A stretch of DNA of 64,000 nt from an uncultured Clostridia bacterium (GCA_947623205.1 CANQGM010000001.1:1-64000); one strand, 5' to 3'. Counted from the stretch's first letter, positions 9,397 to 20,998 are shown. Numbers and translations are program-made. The notes: generated by a model not told the origin, from the sequence alone.

Positions 9397-9926
9397 TGCA
9401 TATCATCTATAACTTTGTCTGCAACTTCCTGAGAAAGTGCCGATTTAACTATTGCATGACCAAATTCAATTGCGCATCCCGCGCCCTTGGCAGTTATTAT
9501 TTTTCCGTCAACCGCGGTGTGGTCAGCAGTATATTCGGCACAGTCAAGTTCGGCTTCAAAGCCCGGAAAGCAGGTTGCCTTTTTGCCCTTTAGCATTCCG
9601 AGATGACCGAGTATTGACGGCGCGGCACAAATTGCCGCAACTATTTTATTGTTGTTATAGCAATACTTTACGCAGCTTATTACTATGTCTGATTTTTCAA
9701 GGTTAATTGTTCCGGGCATTCCGCCGGGAAGAACAACGCCTTCTATATTCTCAAAATCTACCGCATTGGGGCCAATGTCAGACTTTACGGTAACTTTATG
9801 AGAGCTTGTTACAAACTCGCCTGTAACACCCACTGTTTTTACATCAAGCCCTGCGCGGCGCATTACGTCAAGAGCAGCAAGAGCTTCTGTTTCTTCAAAA
9901 CCTTCGGCAAGAAAAATATAAAACAT
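9387..9926 (-). CDS. DJ-1/PfpI family protein
   Basis: 179 aa. It has the class I glutamine amidotransferase-like fold of the DJ-1 group. The nucleophile cysteine is C100 in AAICAAPSILG, and the conserved acidic residue is in AEGFEE (residues 7-12). It looks closest to the YajL/ThiJ type (start FYIFLAEGFEETEA). Family members have been proposed as chaperones, deglycases or oxidative-damage sensors; the exact substrate cannot be read from sequence. The ribosome site is GAAAGGAA. It lies 13 bases after the GNAT gene and overlaps fthC by 10 bases. Confidence 0.9.
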   Translation of the reverse strand: MFYIFLAEGFEETEALAALDVMRRAGLDVKTVGVTGEFVTSSHKVTVKSDIGPNAVDFENIEGVVLPGGMPGTINLEKSDIVISCVKYCYNNNKIVAAICAAPSILGHLGMLKGKKATCFPGFEAELDCAEYTADHTAVDGKIITAKGAGCAIEFGHAIVKSALSQEVADKVIDDMQCL

Positions 9927-9939
9927 ACAGAATTTCCTT

Positions 9940-10767
9940 TCAGTTTAAAGTTATTCCTATAAAAACGTCTTGGGGAATTTTATGACATCCGTCAAGAGAT
10001 TTTATCATTCCGAATTTTTGCGTTTTTGAGTCCTTAAATACGCCGTTGTCGGCTTTACCCGTAAAAACAAACCGGTGTGCATTTGTACTTTTAAGCAAAA
10101 GCGTTTTAAGCTCGCTAAAGTCGGCATATGCCGAATAAAAAACATCGGCGCAGTCATCATACTCCTCATAAAGAGCAAAGCACCCTTTGCCGCGCACTGC
10201 CTTCACACCGTAAGCCGCATAATACTCAGCTGCAAATTCAACGAATTTATTGTTTTGCAAAAGAAAATCTTTTTTAAAGCATTTTAATTGCAGCTGCTCA
10301 TAATCATAAGGCAAATCAGAATTTATGCCGTCATACTCAAAGCTTTCAAGCTGCCGCCTTGAAATTGACAGCCTTTTTGCCGTACAGTCGGCAATATAAC
10401 CGAACCTGCCGTAAAATGAATAAAGTTTGTCATTTGCAGGAAACAGCAGCGAATAAACATCTCCGTTTTTTCGGGCGTCATATAAAGCATATTCTATCAG
10501 CTTTCCCATTATACCACGTTTGCGGTACAGTTGCAAAGTTGAAGCACCGCAAAGATAATGCGCCTTTTGTCCGTTTAAATATCCGTGGACAAGATACAGC
10601 GCGGAAACGGTCAAATCACCATCATAAACACAGTATGCGGAAAGATTTTCAAAATTTTTGTTAAAAAACAAATCGACCGCCTGCTGTTTTTCATTAAAGG
10701 TCACTGCCCACAGCTTTTTAAGTTTTGGAATGTCGGAATGATCAGCTTTTTTAAATGATAAGCTCAT
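9940..10767 (-). CDS. GNAT family acetyltransferase
   Basis: 275 aa. The N-terminal ~150 residues form a GNAT fold. The acetyl-CoA loop appears as LYRKRGIMGKLIEYAL (R-x-x-G-x-x-G/K type, ~residues 80-97), preceded by the strand SALYLVHGYL. The C-terminal ~120 residues are not recognisable. The substrate is unknown. The start ATG overlaps the stop of the upstream DUF2156 gene by one base (TAATG), so the two are translationally coupled and possibly functionally linked. Confidence 0.8.
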   Translation of the reverse strand: MSLSFKKADHSDIPKLKKLWAVTFNEKQQAVDLFFNKNFENLSAYCVYDGDLTVSALYLVHGYLNGQKAHYLCGASTLQLYRKRGIMGKLIEYALYDARKNGDVYSLLFPANDKLYSFYGRFGYIADCTAKRLSISRRQLESFEYDGINSDLPYDYEQLQLKCFKKDFLLQNNKFVEFAAEYYAAYGVKAVRGKGCFALYEEYDDCADVFYSAYADFSELKTLLLKSTNAHRFVFTGKADNGVFKDSKTQKFGMIKSLDGCHKIPQDVFIGITLN

Positions 10768-11651
10768 TATTTAAACCTTGCATTAAATCTGTCGAGTATA
10801 ATTTGAGGATTATACGAAAGCTTTGCCTTTCGCAGACCTTCAAGTCCCATATCCTCTTCCCTGTTTATATATTTGTAAGATGTCAGCAATTTTGCAAACT
10901 CATTATTAATTACCGCATAAACTCCGTCATATTCCCGCAGAGCTTTTTCAAAGTTAATGTCAAAGACAAAAGGTGAAATTTCACTTCCAAGCGTCATGGC
11001 AACAGGTTTTTCTTCAACATAAAGCACGGCCCCTCGCATACCGAACTCATCCATATTTTCAAGGGCGTCCTTAATTACCCTTGCCTCTTCATAATTGCGC
11101 GCGTCATAATTATTCTCTTTGCACCAGTCAAGAACTACCTGAAATGCGTCATTCTTGTTTGAAGAATCAATTGTTTCAAAATGATTATCGGGATAAGTTT
11201 TATAAAACCTTGATATATGGTTGCGTTTTGAATGAAATTTTTTGCCCTCAAGCATTACAAGGTCTTTTGTAAGATAAATGTAGTCCTGATTTTCGGGAGA
11301 ACGCTCATAAATAAACATTGACGGAAAAGTTGATTCAAGCATTCCGCGCTGACCGGTAGTCAGCATAACCATATACGGCTTGATATTTCTTTCTTTTGCG
11401 TCGCTCATTATGCTGTTGAGAGCGCCTTTAATGTTTTTGCCGGTCGGCATACAATAACCCCAAATATTCTGATCCTGCCTGAAATATGCCTTGATCAGCG
11501 TGCCGTCGATTTCAGCAAACTTTATGTTGTACTCGTTGCGCCACATATAAGCGTTAAGCACATTTACATCGCAGCCGACAGCCTCGCTGTAATCATAATA
11601 CTTTCTGAAATTGTCAATGTCCGATTTTCTGATTTTCCTAAATTCAATCAT
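10767..11651 (-). CDS. DUF2156 protein (phosphatidylglycerol lysyltransferase C-terminal-like)
   Basis: 294 aa, a soluble double-GNAT-type fold. Motifs seen include the start FRKIRKSDIDNFRKYYDYSEAVGCDVNVLNAYMWRNE and the late EEDMGLEGLRKAKLSYNP. In full-length MprF this domain transfers aminoacyl groups from tRNA to lipid, but this free-standing form lacks the membrane part and its substrate is unknown. It overlaps tmk by 4 bases upstream and the GNAT gene by 1 base downstream. Confidence 0.85.
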   Translation of the reverse strand: MIEFRKIRKSDIDNFRKYYDYSEAVGCDVNVLNAYMWRNEYNIKFAEIDGTLIKAYFRQDQNIWGYCMPTGKNIKGALNSIMSDAKERNIKPYMVMLTTGQRGMLESTFPSMFIYERSPENQDYIYLTKDLVMLEGKKFHSKRNHISRFYKTYPDNHFETIDSSNKNDAFQVVLDWCKENNYDARNYEEARVIKDALENMDEFGMRGAVLYVEEKPVAMTLGSEISPFVFDINFEKALREYDGVYAVINNEFAKLLTSYKYINREEDMGLEGLRKAKLSYNPQIILDRFNARFK

Positions 11652-12313
11652 AAAATTTTTAGTATCGCCTCTTCAATTTCTTCGGATATTTTTTCTATTA
11701 ATTTAATTTCTCCGTTTTCACAGCAATTAATCACAGTCCAGCCGCATTTTTGAGCGGCATAAAGAGCACATTTTCGGCAATCGAGTAAAAATTTCAGATT
11801 TTTCTCGTGCAAATCCATTTTTGATTTGTCGCCTTGGTAGCGCTTTTCCAAAAGCTTTTGCGAGACCTCAGGCTCAACATCAAGATAAATAACAGCGTTT
11901 GGCTTGGGAATTTGCAGCTTTAAATATTCAAAGTCGTTTTGCCACTCAATAAATGCGTTCCATTCCTCTTTTGGAAGCTTTGACATCTGGTAAATTAAAT
12001 TTGAGGTCGCGTAGCGGTCGCTTAAAATTGTTGCTCCGTTAAGATAATCATTCTTCCAAAACTGAAGATAGCTTGCCACCCTGTCAACAGCGTAAAATGC
12101 GGACGTTGCATATGCATTTACATCTTCGGGCTTGTCCCCGAATGCGCCGCCAAGGTACATTTTAACGAGTGAGGAGCTCGGGTTTGCATAATCGGGAAAT
12201 TCAAGTTTTTTTACTTTTTTTCCTGCTGCCTTCAACTTGTCTGAAAGAATTTTCGTCTGCGTTGCCTTGCCGCTTCCATCAAGACCTTCAATCACTATTA
12301 TTTTGCTGTCCAT
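11648..12313 (-). CDS. tmk: thymidylate kinase
   Basis: 221 aa from the start MDSKIIVIEGLDGSGKATQT. The upstream ATG at 12331 adds six residues but has no ribosome site, while GAGG lies 8 bases before 12313. It phosphorylates dTMP to dTDP. The P-loop GLDGSGKA is at ~residues 9-16 and the DRY motif is in SDRYATSNLIYQ. It follows thyX, so the two genes form the dUMP to dTDP route. It overlaps the next gene by 4 bases. Confidence 0.93.
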   Translation of the reverse strand: MDSKIIVIEGLDGSGKATQTKILSDKLKAAGKKVKKLEFPDYANPSSSLVKMYLGGAFGDKPEDVNAYATSAFYAVDRVASYLQFWKNDYLNGATILSDRYATSNLIYQMSKLPKEEWNAFIEWQNDFEYLKLQIPKPNAVIYLDVEPEVSQKLLEKRYQGDKSKMDLHEKNLKFLLDCRKCALYAAQKCGWTVINCCENGEIKLIEKISEEIEEAILKIL

Positions 12314-12332
12314 ATGCGTATCCTCAATCAAA

Positions 12333-13136
12333 TTATTGTCTGCCGTATTTTTCTCTCATTTCTTTTTGTCTTCCGCATGACATTTTGCCCTCGGGACATG
12401 GACCGAACAGGCAGGCCGGACCGCAGTTTTTAAACAGGTTCGGCGCAACCTTAATGCACTGCAAGAGCATTTGCTCGGCAACCTCTCTTATTTCCCATTG
12501 AGCGCGGTTGCAGCAGCGGTGCGCAAAAAAGTTATTAAGACTGCGCGCATTGAAAGTACATACTATTTTTGTTGTTGAGGCATTAGGAAGAATAAACCGT
12601 GCGTCCTCGTTTGCCTTTTTTTCAAATGCAGAATACTGTTTTTTGTTTTCAGCCTTAAATTTTTCAATTATCTCATCGTCCGTGCCGCTTGGTTTGTTTT
12701 CGCTGTTTTCTCTGATATATCCGGCAAGAAGCGCGTTTCTTATCTCCTTATATGCCTCTGACTGCAACAAAATAGCCTTGTTAAACGCCGCAAGAGCTTT
12801 TTCATTTTTTTGAATTTCGGGCGGCGTTACAAAATCAAACCTCGTTCCGTCAACATATCTTTGCGACTGCTGACTGTATGAAGCAATTCTGTGCCGTACA
12901 AGCTGATGTGAGCAAGCGCGGGAAATACCCTCGATTCCAAATGTAAACGAGGCATGCTCGGTAGGACTTGCATGGCCGAGGTCAGCAAGCATATTTAAAA
13001 AATCCGATGTTTTTTCCGGGGTGAGTCCGTCGCGGATATTTTCAATGTCAGACGGCGAGTAGCACAGTTTTGCCGCCATTGCAACAGTCTGTTCCGGATT
13101 CGGAGTATGTGCGAGCAACGTAACTTTAATCGGCAT
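12333..13136 (-). CDS. thyX: FAD-dependent thymidylate synthase ThyX
   Basis: 267 aa. It methylates dUMP to dTMP using methylene-THF, NADPH and FAD. The ThyX motif RHRIASYSQQSQR is at residues 81-93 (RHR-x-x-S family signature), and the second conserved region ARFILPNAS...FNARSLNNFFAHRCCNRAQWEIR follows. The C-terminal tail carries a cysteine cluster (CGPACLFGPCPEGKMSC). The start has a GGGGAA site. It is the first gene of an eight-gene operon (thyX to U32) with its own promoter. Confidence 0.96.
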   Translation of the reverse strand: MPIKVTLLAHTPNPEQTVAMAAKLCYSPSDIENIRDGLTPEKTSDFLNMLADLGHASPTEHASFTFGIEGISRACSHQLVRHRIASYSQQSQRYVDGTRFDFVTPPEIQKNEKALAAFNKAILLQSEAYKEIRNALLAGYIRENSENKPSGTDDEIIEKFKAENKKQYSAFEKKANEDARFILPNASTTKIVCTFNARSLNNFFAHRCCNRAQWEIREVAEQMLLQCIKVAPNLFKNCGPACLFGPCPEGKMSCGRQKEMREKYGRQ

Positions 13137-13212
13137 TTTAATTCCCCTTTTTTCAATCAGCCAAACCGGCGCATAAGCTTATATTTTTACTTATTGTAAC
13201 ATAATTATAAGT

Positions 13213-13241
13213 ATTATATCATTTATAAGGTTTTTTTTCAA
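13213..13241 (-). promoter_or_regulatory. sigma-A promoter of the thyX operon
   Basis: On the minus strand, TTGAAA (13236-13241), 17-base spacer ending in TGA (extended -10), TATAAT (13213-13218). The leader is about 70 bases. It drives thyX-tmk-DUF2156-GNAT-DJ-1-fthC-mltG-U32, where gaps run from 19 bases to overlaps. Confidence 0.85.
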
Positions 13242-13358
13242 TAATAATGTAGTTCATTTTAACAGGTTAATTATAAATTTTAATATTTATTTTTCCTCTA
13301 TTAATTTGTGTATGCATTTATTCATTTAAAATTATTTATATAATATGCTTCTAACTAA

Positions 13359-13416
13359 AAAGGGGCTGCCCCAAACAGAACAGTTACCACTGTTCACACT
13401 TTGAGACAACCCCTTT
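13359..13416 (-). terminator. large hairpin terminator after rpoC
   Basis: The outer stem AAAGGGG/CCCCTTT extends with mismatches through CAAA/TTTG. An inner palindrome GAACAG-TTACCA-CTGTTC (13378-13395) tops the structure, and TTTTTAG follows on the minus strand. The arms resemble the hairpin at 58028-58055 (GGGCTGTCTCA) and the inner part matches 1567-1584. Confidence 0.8.
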
Positions 13417-13431
13417 AAGGTTTAATTTTGC

Positions 13432-16400
13432 TTATTTATATTCCTTAATAAATCTTCCGTCGTCATAATCATCATCATAATAATTATCATGTAAAAGACT
13501 ACCTTTGTCTTCATTATTTAAATAATTGTAGTCATCATAATAATTTTTTAACTCCGGAATTTCTTTACATTCAAGGTCAACATTTGAATAACGCTGCATA
13601 CCGGTACCGGCAGGAATTACCTTACCGATAATTACATTTTCTTTCAGACCCATAAGCGGATCAACCTTGCCCTTGAGAGCAGCATCAGTAAGAACTTTTG
13701 TTGTTTCCTGGAACGATGCGGCTGAAAGGAAGCTGTCGGTTGCAAGAGCAGCCTTTGTAATACCGAGAAGCGTTTGAGTGTATGTTGCTTCTCTGAGGTT
13801 CTCTTCACCCTCCGCAATGCGCTTTTTAATCTTTTGATTTTCATAAAAGACTTCGTTTTTATCGTATGACTGACCAACCATAAAGTTTGTGTCTCCGGCG
13901 TCGTCAATTCTTACCTTGCGCATCATTTGGCGAACGATGACCTCAATGTGCTTATCGTTAATTTCAACACCCTGAAGGCGATATGTGCTCTGTACCTCCG
14001 AAATGAGGTAGTTCATTACTGCCTCGGGTCCTAAAATTTCAAGAATGTCATGCGGATTTACAGCGCCGTCGGTAATTTTGTCGCCTTTCTTTATTTGCTG
14101 ACCTTCCTCTACCTTAACACGGAAACCAAATGGAATAAGATATGCCTTTTCTTCTCCTGTTTCTTTATTGTAAACTACGGCATGGCGCGCTTTCTTGATT
14201 TCTTCAAAACGAACCTCTCCGTCAATTTCACTGATAATCGCAAGACTCTTAGGCTTGCGTGCCTCAAAAAGTTCTTCAACACGGGGAAGACCCTGTGTAA
14301 TATCCTCAGCAGACGCAACGCCGCCCGTATGGAAGGTTCTCATTGTAAGCTGTGTACCCGGTTCACCAATTGACTGGGCGGCAATAATACCGACCGCCTC
14401 GCCAACCGTAACGCGCTGACGGTTTGCAAGGTTTGCACCGTAGCACTTTCTGCAGGCTCCGTGCTTAGCGCGGCAGGCCAGAACAGAACGTATCTTAATG
14501 CTTTCAACGCCGGAATCTACAATTATATCCGCCTCTTTATCTCCGATAAGAACATCTTTTGAAACAAGCACGTTGCCGTTTGAATCACAGAAATCATCAA
14601 GGAGATAGCGGCCTATAAGACGTTCGTGAAGTCCTTCAATAACATTTGAATCGCCTACTTTTATGTCAAAAACCTCAAGTCCTTCGGTGGTTCCGCAGTC
14701 CTCTTCGCGTATGATAACCTCCTGCGATACGTCAACAAGACGGCGCGTAAGGTAACCTGAGTCGGCTGTTCTAAGAGCGGTGTCTGCAAGTCCTTTACGG
14801 GCACCGCGTGAAGAAATAAAGTATTCAAGAATGTTAAGACCTTCACGGTAATTTGCCCTGATGGGAATTTCAATTGTTCGTCCCGATGTGTTAGCAATAA
14901 GTCCGCGCATACCCGCAAGCTGTCTAATCTGACTCATGCTTCCGCGCGCACCGGAATCAGCCATCATAAATATCGGATTATAGCGGTCAAGATTTTTCTG
15001 AAGCGCATCCGTTACGTCATTTGTTGCCTTTTCCCATATGCGGAGAACCTCATCGTAACGCTCCTCGTTTGAACGAAGACCCATCATATATTCTTCGCGA
15101 ATAATGTCAATTTGTTCCTCGGCTTTTGCAATAATATCTTTTTTGGCAGGCGGAATAACTGCGTCACATACGGCAACCGTAATTGCGCCCTTTGTTGAGT
15201 ATTTATATCCCTGTGCCTTAATATCGTCAAGCACTTCGCTTGTTTTTGTTACACCGTGAATTTTAATACATCTGTCTATTATTTTTTTAAGACCTGATTT
15301 TCCTACAAGGAAGTCTACCTCAAACTTAAATCTGTTTTCCGGTTTGCTTCTGTCTACAAACCCAAGATCCTGTGGAATGGGCTGGTTAAATATAATTTTA
15401 CCTATTGTTGTATCAATAATGGCAGATTCGATTTTGTCGTCAACTTTAATTTCACGGCGAACCTTAATTTTTGAATGAAGCTCAATAACTCCTGTTCTGT
15501 AGGCCATCATAACTTCGTCAACATCACGGAATACCTTGCCTTCGCCCTTCTCTCCGTCTTTGTCAAGTGTTAAATAGTAAGAACCGAGAACCATATCCTG
15601 TGTAGGAACCGTAACAGGCTGACCGTCGGAAGGTTTAAGCAGATTGCCTGCCGCAAGCATCAAAAATCTTGCTTCAGCCTGTGCTTCTGCCGAAAGCGGA
15701 ACGTGAACAGCCATTTGGTCGCCGTCGAAGTCTGCATTGTAAGCAGTACATGAAAGCGGATGAAGCTTAAGTGCACGGCCTTCAACCAAAATAGGCTCAA
15801 ATGCCTGAATTCCAAGACGGTGCAGCGTAGGCGCGCGGTTAAGAAGAACCGGATGTCCCTTAATTACAACTTCAAGTGCATCCCAAACCTCATCTTTTGC
15901 ACGCTCAACTGCTTTTCTTGCCGCCTTTATATTTATAACGGCCTTTGTTTCAACAAGTCGTTTCATAACAAACGGTTTGAAAAGTTCAAGTGCCATTTCC
16001 TTTGGAAGACCGCACTGATACATCTTTAATTCAGGTCCTACAACAATAACCGAACGACCCGAGTAGTCAACACGTTTTCCAAGAAGGTTCTGACGAAAAC
16101 GTCCCTGCTTACCCTTCAGCATATCAGACAGTGACTTTAATGCTCTGTTATTAGGTCCCGTAACAGCTCTTCCGCGTCTTCCGTTGTCAATAAGAGCGTC
16201 AACCGACTCCTGAAGCATTCTTTTTTCGTTGCGTATAATAATTTCGGGAGCATGGAGTTCCAGCAACTTTTTAAGTCTGTTGTTACGGTTGATAACGCGG
16301 CGGTAAAGATCGTTTAAATCTGATGTTGCAAAACGTCCGCCGTCAAGCTGTACCATAGGGCGTATATCGGGTGGAATTACCGGAATAACATCAAGAATCA

Positions 16401-17079
16401 TCCATTCAGGACGGTTCTTCGACAGCCTGAAACTTTCTACTACGTCAAGACGCTTTAAAAGACGTACACGCTTCTGACCCGAAGCATTCTCAAGCTCCTT
16501 TTTTATCTCACTTGAAAGGATCTCTGGGTCAATTTCGGCAAGAAGCTTTTTAATTGCCTCAGCGCCCATATCCGCTTCAAAGTCATCTTCATACTTTTCA
16601 CGCATATCATTGTATTCTCTTTCAGTAAGGCACTGACATTTTGTAAGGTCACGGCAGTCGCCCGGGTCTGTGACAATGTACTGTGAAAAATAAAGCACAT
16701 TTTCAAGCAGCTTTGGAGAAATGTCAAGCATTAACGCAATTCTTGACGGAATACCCTTAAAGTACCAGATGTGTGAAACTGGAGCGGCAAGCTCAATATG
16801 ACCCATGCGCTCGCGCCTTACCTTTGCGCGCGTAACCTCAACGCCGCAGCGGTCGCAGATTTTTCCCTTAAAACGTATTCTTTTGTATTTACCGCAGTGA
16901 CACTCCCAGTCTTTTGTCGGTCCAAAAATACGTTCGCAGAACAGACCGTCACGCTCCGGCTTTAAAGTACGATAGTTGATCGTTTCAGGTTTTTTAACCT
17001 CACCGTAAGACCATGCTCTTATTTGCTCAGGAGAAGCAAGTCCGATTTTAATTGAATTAAAAACATTATTGTCTATCAT
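13432..17079 (-). CDS. rpoC: RNA polymerase beta' subunit
   Basis: 1215 aa. It is the catalytic large subunit. The N-terminal zinc site [20 protein letters not shown] is at ~residues 59-78, the catalytic triad motif NADFDGDQM is at ~446-454, the bridge-helix/trigger-loop region contains GSARGS-like [19 protein letters not shown], and the second zinc site [13 protein letters not shown] is at ~870. It has the Firmicutes/Clostridia length without the long proteobacterial insert. The last ~35 residues are Asp/Tyr-rich ([10 protein letters not shown]...DDDYDDG), an acidic tail I have not seen described. The ribosome site AAGGAGG overlaps the rpoB stop; the gap is 12 bases. Confidence 0.99.
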   Translation of the reverse strand: MIDNNVFNSIKIGLASPEQIRAWSYGEVKKPETINYRTLKPERDGLFCERIFGPTKDWECHCGKYKRIRFKGKICDRCGVEVTRAKVRRERMGHIELAAPVSHIWYFKGIPSRIALMLDISPKLLENVLYFSQYIVTDPGDCRDLTKCQCLTEREYNDMREKYEDDFEADMGAEAIKKLLAEIDPEILSSEIKKELENASGQKRVRLLKRLDVVESFRLSKNRPEWMILDVIPVIPPDIRPMVQLDGGRFATSDLNDLYRRVINRNNRLKKLLELHAPEIIIRNEKRMLQESVDALIDNGRRGRAVTGPNNRALKSLSDMLKGKQGRFRQNLLGKRVDYSGRSVIVVGPELKMYQCGLPKEMALELFKPFVMKRLVETKAVINIKAARKAVERAKDEVWDALEVVIKGHPVLLNRAPTLHRLGIQAFEPILVEGRALKLHPLSCTAYNADFDGDQMAVHVPLSAEAQAEARFLMLAAGNLLKPSDGQPVTVPTQDMVLGSYYLTLDKDGEKGEGKVFRDVDEVMMAYRTGVIELHSKIKVRREIKVDDKIESAIIDTTIGKIIFNQPIPQDLGFVDRSKPENRFKFEVDFLVGKSGLKKIIDRCIKIHGVTKTSEVLDDIKAQGYKYSTKGAITVAVCDAVIPPAKKDIIAKAEEQIDIIREEYMMGLRSNEERYDEVLRIWEKATNDVTDALQKNLDRYNPIFMMADSGARGSMSQIRQLAGMRGLIANTSGRTIEIPIRANYREGLNILEYFISSRGARKGLADTALRTADSGYLTRRLVDVSQEVIIREEDCGTTEGLEVFDIKVGDSNVIEGLHERLIGRYLLDDFCDSNGNVLVSKDVLIGDKEADIIVDSGVESIKIRSVLACRAKHGACRKCYGANLANRQRVTVGEAVGIIAAQSIGEPGTQLTMRTFHTGGVASAEDITQGLPRVEELFEARKPKSLAIISEIDGEVRFEEIKKARHAVVYNKETGEEKAYLIPFGFRVKVEEGQQIKKGDKITDGAVNPHDILEILGPEAVMNYLISEVQSTYRLQGVEINDKHIEVIVRQMMRKVRIDDAGDTNFMVGQSYDKNEVFYENQKIKKRIAEGEENLREATYTQTLLGITKAALATDSFLSAASFQETTKVLTDAALKGKVDPLMGLKENVIIGKVIPAGTGMQRYSNVDLECKEIPELKNYYDDYNYLNNEDKGSLLHDNYYDDDYDDGRFIKEYK

Positions 17080-17091
17080 TGTGCTGCCTCC

Positions 17092-20000
17092 TTACATTTC
17101 ATCGCTGTTGTAATTATCGTAGCCAAATACTTCGTCTTCATTATCTTCACTTGCAAGCAAAGATTCATCAAAAATATTGCCTTCTTCGCCGCCCTCGTCA
17201 AGACCGAATCCGTCCATAGAAGTCATTACGTTTTCTTCTTCAAATTCTGTTACGGTTGCCTCAGCAAGGTCCTCGTCCTCGTCAAATTTCTGTTTAAGGT
17301 CAATTTCCTCACCGTTGTTATTAAGAACACGAACGTCAAGAGAAAGTGACTGAAGCTCTTTAATAAGGACCCTGAATGATTCCGGAATACCCGGAGAAGG
17401 AATATTCTGACCTTTAACTATTGCCTCGTATGTCTTTACACGACCAACAACGTCATCCGACTTAACGGTGAGAATTTCTTGAAGTGTATATGCTGCGCCG
17501 TAAGCCTCAAGTGCCCAAACTTCCATTTCACCAAAACGCTGTCCGCCGAACTGAGCTTTACCGCCCAGAGGCTGCTGAGTAACAAGAGAGTATGGACCTG
17601 TGCTTCTTGCATGGATCTTTTCATCAACAAGGTGATGCAGTTTAAGGTAATACATATAGCCTACTGTTACAGGGTGGTCAAAGCGTTCGCCCGTACGACC
17701 GTCAATAAGCCATGTTTTTCCGTCAGGACTGTATCCCGCATCCTCAAGCGACTGGAAAATATCCTGTTCATGCGCACCGTCAAATACGGGAGTCATTATC
17801 TTCCAATTAAGCGCCTTTGCCGCATATCCGAGATGAACCTCAAGCACCTGACCGATGTTCATACGTGACGGTACGCCCAATGGGTTAAGTACAATATCAA
17901 GCGGGGTGCCGTCCGGCAAAAACGGCATATCTTCAACAGGCAAAATTCTTGAAACAACACCCTTATTTCCGTGTCGTCCTGCCATTTTGTCACCAACGCT
18001 TATTTTACGTTTTAATGCAAGATAAACTCTTACAACTTTATTAACTCCGGGTTGAAGCTCGTTTCGGCTGTCGGCACGAGTAAATACCTTTACGTCAACA
18101 ACCGTACCGCACTCACCGTGTGGAACTCTGAGCGATGTATCTCTTACTTCTCTTGCTTTTTCACCGAATATTGCACGGAGAAGTCTTTCTTCGGCAGTAA
18201 GCTCTGTTTCACCCTTTGGCGTAACCTTACCAACAAGAATGTCGCCTGCATGAACTTCGGCACCAATCTGAATTATGCCTTCTTCATTAAGATATTTAAG
18301 CATATCGTCTCCGACATTTGGAATATCTCTTGTTATTTCTTCGGCGCCAAGCTTTGTATCTCTTGCCTCAATGTCGTATTCTTCAATATGAATTGAAGTA
18401 TAAACGTCGTCGCGAACAACCTTTTCACTTATGAGAACAGCGTCCTCATAGTTGTAGCCTTCCCAAGTCATAAAGCCGATGAGCGCGTTTTTTCCAAGCG
18501 CAATTTCTCCGTTGTCGGTTGCAGGTCCGTCCGCAAGGACTTCGCCCTTTCTTACGCGCTGTCCGCGAGATACAATGGGACGCTGGTTAAAGCATGTGCC
18601 CTGATTGGAGCGCAGGAATTTGATAACATTAAAGTCCTGAACTCTGCCCGAATCATACTGAACACGGATATTGCACGCGTCAACACTCATTACAACGCCG
18701 TCTTCTTCGGCAAGAATACAAACACCGGAGTCTGTGCCCGCCTTATATTCCATACCCGTGCCCACAATAGGAGCCTGTGAGCGCAGGAGCGGAACTGCCT
18801 GGCGCTGCATATTTGCACCCATTAGAGCACGGTTTGCGTCGTCGTTTTCCAAAAACGGGATCATTGCCGTTGCCACGGACACAACCATTTTCGGAGATAC
18901 GTCCATATAATCGAATCTGTCAGGCGAAAGCTCAACAAATTCGTCACGGTAGCGTCCTACTACTCTTGAGTTTACGAATCTTCCGTTTTCGTCAAGCGGT
19001 TCGTTAGCCTGAGCAACAGTATAGTTGTCTTCTACATCGGCAGTCATATATACAACTTCGTTTGTTACAATTCCGGTCTTTTTATCAATTTTACGGAAAG
19101 GAGCTTCTATAAAGCCGTATCTGTTCACACGGGCAAAAGACGCAAGATATGAAATAAGACCTATATTTGGTCCTTCAGGAGTTTCGATAGGACACATACG
19201 ACCATAGTGTGTGTAGTGAACGTCACGAACCTCAAATCCTGCACGGTCACGGGAAAGTCCGCCCGGGCCGAGCGCTGAAAGACGTCTTTTGTGAGTAAGC
19301 TCTGCAAGCGGGTTTGTCTGGTCCATAAACTGCGACAGCGGCGAAGAACCGAAAAACTCTTTTATAGCTGCTGTTACAGGACGTATATTAATAAGTGAAT
19401 TAGGAGAAAGCGAGTCCATATCCTGTGACTGTGTTGTCATTCTTTCCCTTACAACTCTTTCAAGACGTGCAAAACCGATTCTGAACTGATTTTGCAAAAG
19501 CTCTCCTACGCAGCGGATACGTCTGTTTCCAAGGTGGTCTATATCGTCTGTGTTTCCAATTCCGTGAGCAACGCAGTTAAGGTAGTTGATTGTTGCAAAA
19601 ATATCGTCAACTGTAATATAGTTGGGGACAAGCTCTTCTGCACGTTCTTTCAGCATACTTTTGAGTTCTTTCTCATTTTTGGCAGCATCAAGAATCTCGC
19701 ATAGAATATCAAAACGAACATTTTCGCGTATGTCGCATTCCTTTTCCGCGTCAAAGTCAACATAACATTTAATGTCGACCATTCCGTTTGAAATTACCTT
19801 TACTATTTTTTCATCTGCTGCCTTTACATAAGCAACATTTACGCCTGCGTTTTCAATTTCAAGCGCCTTCTCTTTTGAGATTTTTTCATCTCTTAATGCC
19901 AAAATCTCACCCGTACGCGGATTTGCGACAGGCTCGGCGAGAATCTGATTTTCAATTCGGTTGGCAATGCCGAGTTTTTTATTATATTTATATCTTCCCA

Positions 20001-20814
20001 CACGCGACATATCGTAGCGGTTGGGGTCAAAAAACAAATTGTTTATATGTGTTTGTGCACTCTCAACTGTCGGAGGTTCTGACGGACGGAGTTTTTTATA
20101 AACCTCTATTAAACCCTGTTCTACATTTGTTGCAGGGTCTTTTTCAAATGTTGCTTTGATTCTCTCATCATCACCGAAATATTCAAGAATTTCAGCATTA
20201 GTTCCAAGACCGAGCGCCCTTATAAATGATGTTACGGGCAGCTTACGGTTTTTGTCAATACGCACATAGAAAATGTCGTTTACGTCGGTTTCATATTCAA
20301 GCCATGCACCGCGGTTTGGAATTACCGTTGTTGAGTAAAGCTCCTTACCTGTTTTGTCATGCTCCATTTTATAATATACGCCCGGGCTTCTTACAAGCTG
20401 AGATACAATAACGCGTTCAGCACCGTTAATTATGAATGTGCCGCCTGGGGTCATAAGCGGAAAATCTCCCATAAACACATTGCTTTCTTTAATTTCGCCG
20501 GTTGATTTGTTAAGCAGCCGTGCGGTGACTCTCAACGCCGCCGAGTATGTTGCGTCACGCTCTTTACACTCAATTACGCTGTAATTGGGGTGGTCCGTAT
20601 CAAGTGAATAATCGATAAAATCAAGTACCAGGTTGTTCTGATAATCCGTAATACCCGAAACATCCTTAAACACTTCTTTAAGACCTTCGTTAAGAAACCA
20701 TTTGTAAGATTCCTTCTGCACCTCGATAAGGTTAGGCATATCTATAACTTCATCAATTTTGCCAAAACTCATTCTCTCGGTGTTTCCAAGCTTTACCGGT
20801 TTCACATTAACCAT
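17092..20814 (-). CDS. rpoB: RNA polymerase beta subunit
   Basis: 1240 aa. The rifampicin pocket (~residues 478-510, [18 protein letters not shown] then [13 protein letters not shown]) keeps all wild-type residues at the usual resistance positions (Q, D, H, R and S of the E. coli 513-531 cluster), so a sensitive genotype is expected. [19 protein letters not shown] and [16 protein letters not shown] are the active-centre and clamp motifs. The C-terminus is a glutamate/aspartate-rich extension ([15 protein letters not shown]). The start has a TAAGGAG site after a ~175-base leader from its own promoter. The gene is not preceded by rplL here; the upstream neighbour is an unrelated anchored protein and then tuf. 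Confidence 0.99.
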   Translation of the reverse strand: MVNVKPVKLGNTERMSFGKIDEVIDMPNLIEVQKESYKWFLNEGLKEVFKDVSGITDYQNNLVLDFIDYSLDTDHPNYSVIECKERDATYSAALRVTARLLNKSTGEIKESNVFMGDFPLMTPGGTFIINGAERVIVSQLVRSPGVYYKMEHDKTGKELYSTTVIPNRGAWLEYETDVNDIFYVRIDKNRKLPVTSFIRALGLGTNAEILEYFGDDERIKATFEKDPATNVEQGLIEVYKKLRPSEPPTVESAQTHINNLFFDPNRYDMSRVGRYKYNKKLGIANRIENQILAEPVANPRTGEILALRDEKISKEKALEIENAGVNVAYVKAADEKIVKVISNGMVDIKCYVDFDAEKECDIRENVRFDILCEILDAAKNEKELKSMLKERAEELVPNYITVDDIFATINYLNCVAHGIGNTDDIDHLGNRRIRCVGELLQNQFRIGFARLERVVRERMTTQSQDMDSLSPNSLINIRPVTAAIKEFFGSSPLSQFMDQTNPLAELTHKRRLSALGPGGLSRDRAGFEVRDVHYTHYGRMCPIETPEGPNIGLISYLASFARVNRYGFIEAPFRKIDKKTGIVTNEVVYMTADVEDNYTVAQANEPLDENGRFVNSRVVGRYRDEFVELSPDRFDYMDVSPKMVVSVATAMIPFLENDDANRALMGANMQRQAVPLLRSQAPIVGTGMEYKAGTDSGVCILAEEDGVVMSVDACNIRVQYDSGRVQDFNVIKFLRSNQGTCFNQRPIVSRGQRVRKGEVLADGPATDNGEIALGKNALIGFMTWEGYNYEDAVLISEKVVRDDVYTSIHIEEYDIEARDTKLGAEEITRDIPNVGDDMLKYLNEEGIIQIGAEVHAGDILVGKVTPKGETELTAEERLLRAIFGEKAREVRDTSLRVPHGECGTVVDVKVFTRADSRNELQPGVNKVVRVYLALKRKISVGDKMAGRHGNKGVVSRILPVEDMPFLPDGTPLDIVLNPLGVPSRMNIGQVLEVHLGYAAKALNWKIMTPVFDGAHEQDIFQSLEDAGYSPDGKTWLIDGRTGERFDHPVTVGYMYYLKLHHLVDEKIHARSTGPYSLVTQQPLGGKAQFGGQRFGEMEVWALEAYGAAYTLQEILTVKSDDVVGRVKTYEAIVKGQNIPSPGIPESFRVLIKELQSLSLDVRVLNNNGEEIDLKQKFDEDEDLAEATVTEFEEENVMTSMDGFGLDEGGEEGNIFDESLLASEDNEDEVFGYDNYNSDEM

Positions 20815-20896
20815 AGGCGTATCACTCCTTAATTTATATAACTTAATGGGTAATGGGGCTGCTGAGAGGGTCTAAAAATTTGATAAAAATTTTTTC

Positions 20897-20925
20897 TTGA
20901 CACAAACGGATTTTTGTGATAATAT
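20897..20925 (+). promoter_or_regulatory. plus-strand consensus promoter antisense to the rpoB leader
   Basis: TTGACA (20897-20902), exactly 17 bases, TAATAT (20920-20925). A transcript from ~20932 would run antisense through the rpoB promoter and reach a plus-oriented hairpin at 21085-21119, giving an RNA of ~190 bases without an evident reading frame. Confidence 0.5.
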
Positions 20926-20998
20926 CCCTGTATCAAAAAGATTTTTAAAAAAAATTCCGTATTCGTCGGTATATATCCCCATTATGGTGCATTTTACT

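Noticed and set aside
12314-12331. Earlier ATG start for tmk
   Set aside because: No ribosome site; GAGG is placed for the ATG at 12313, and the family starts there.
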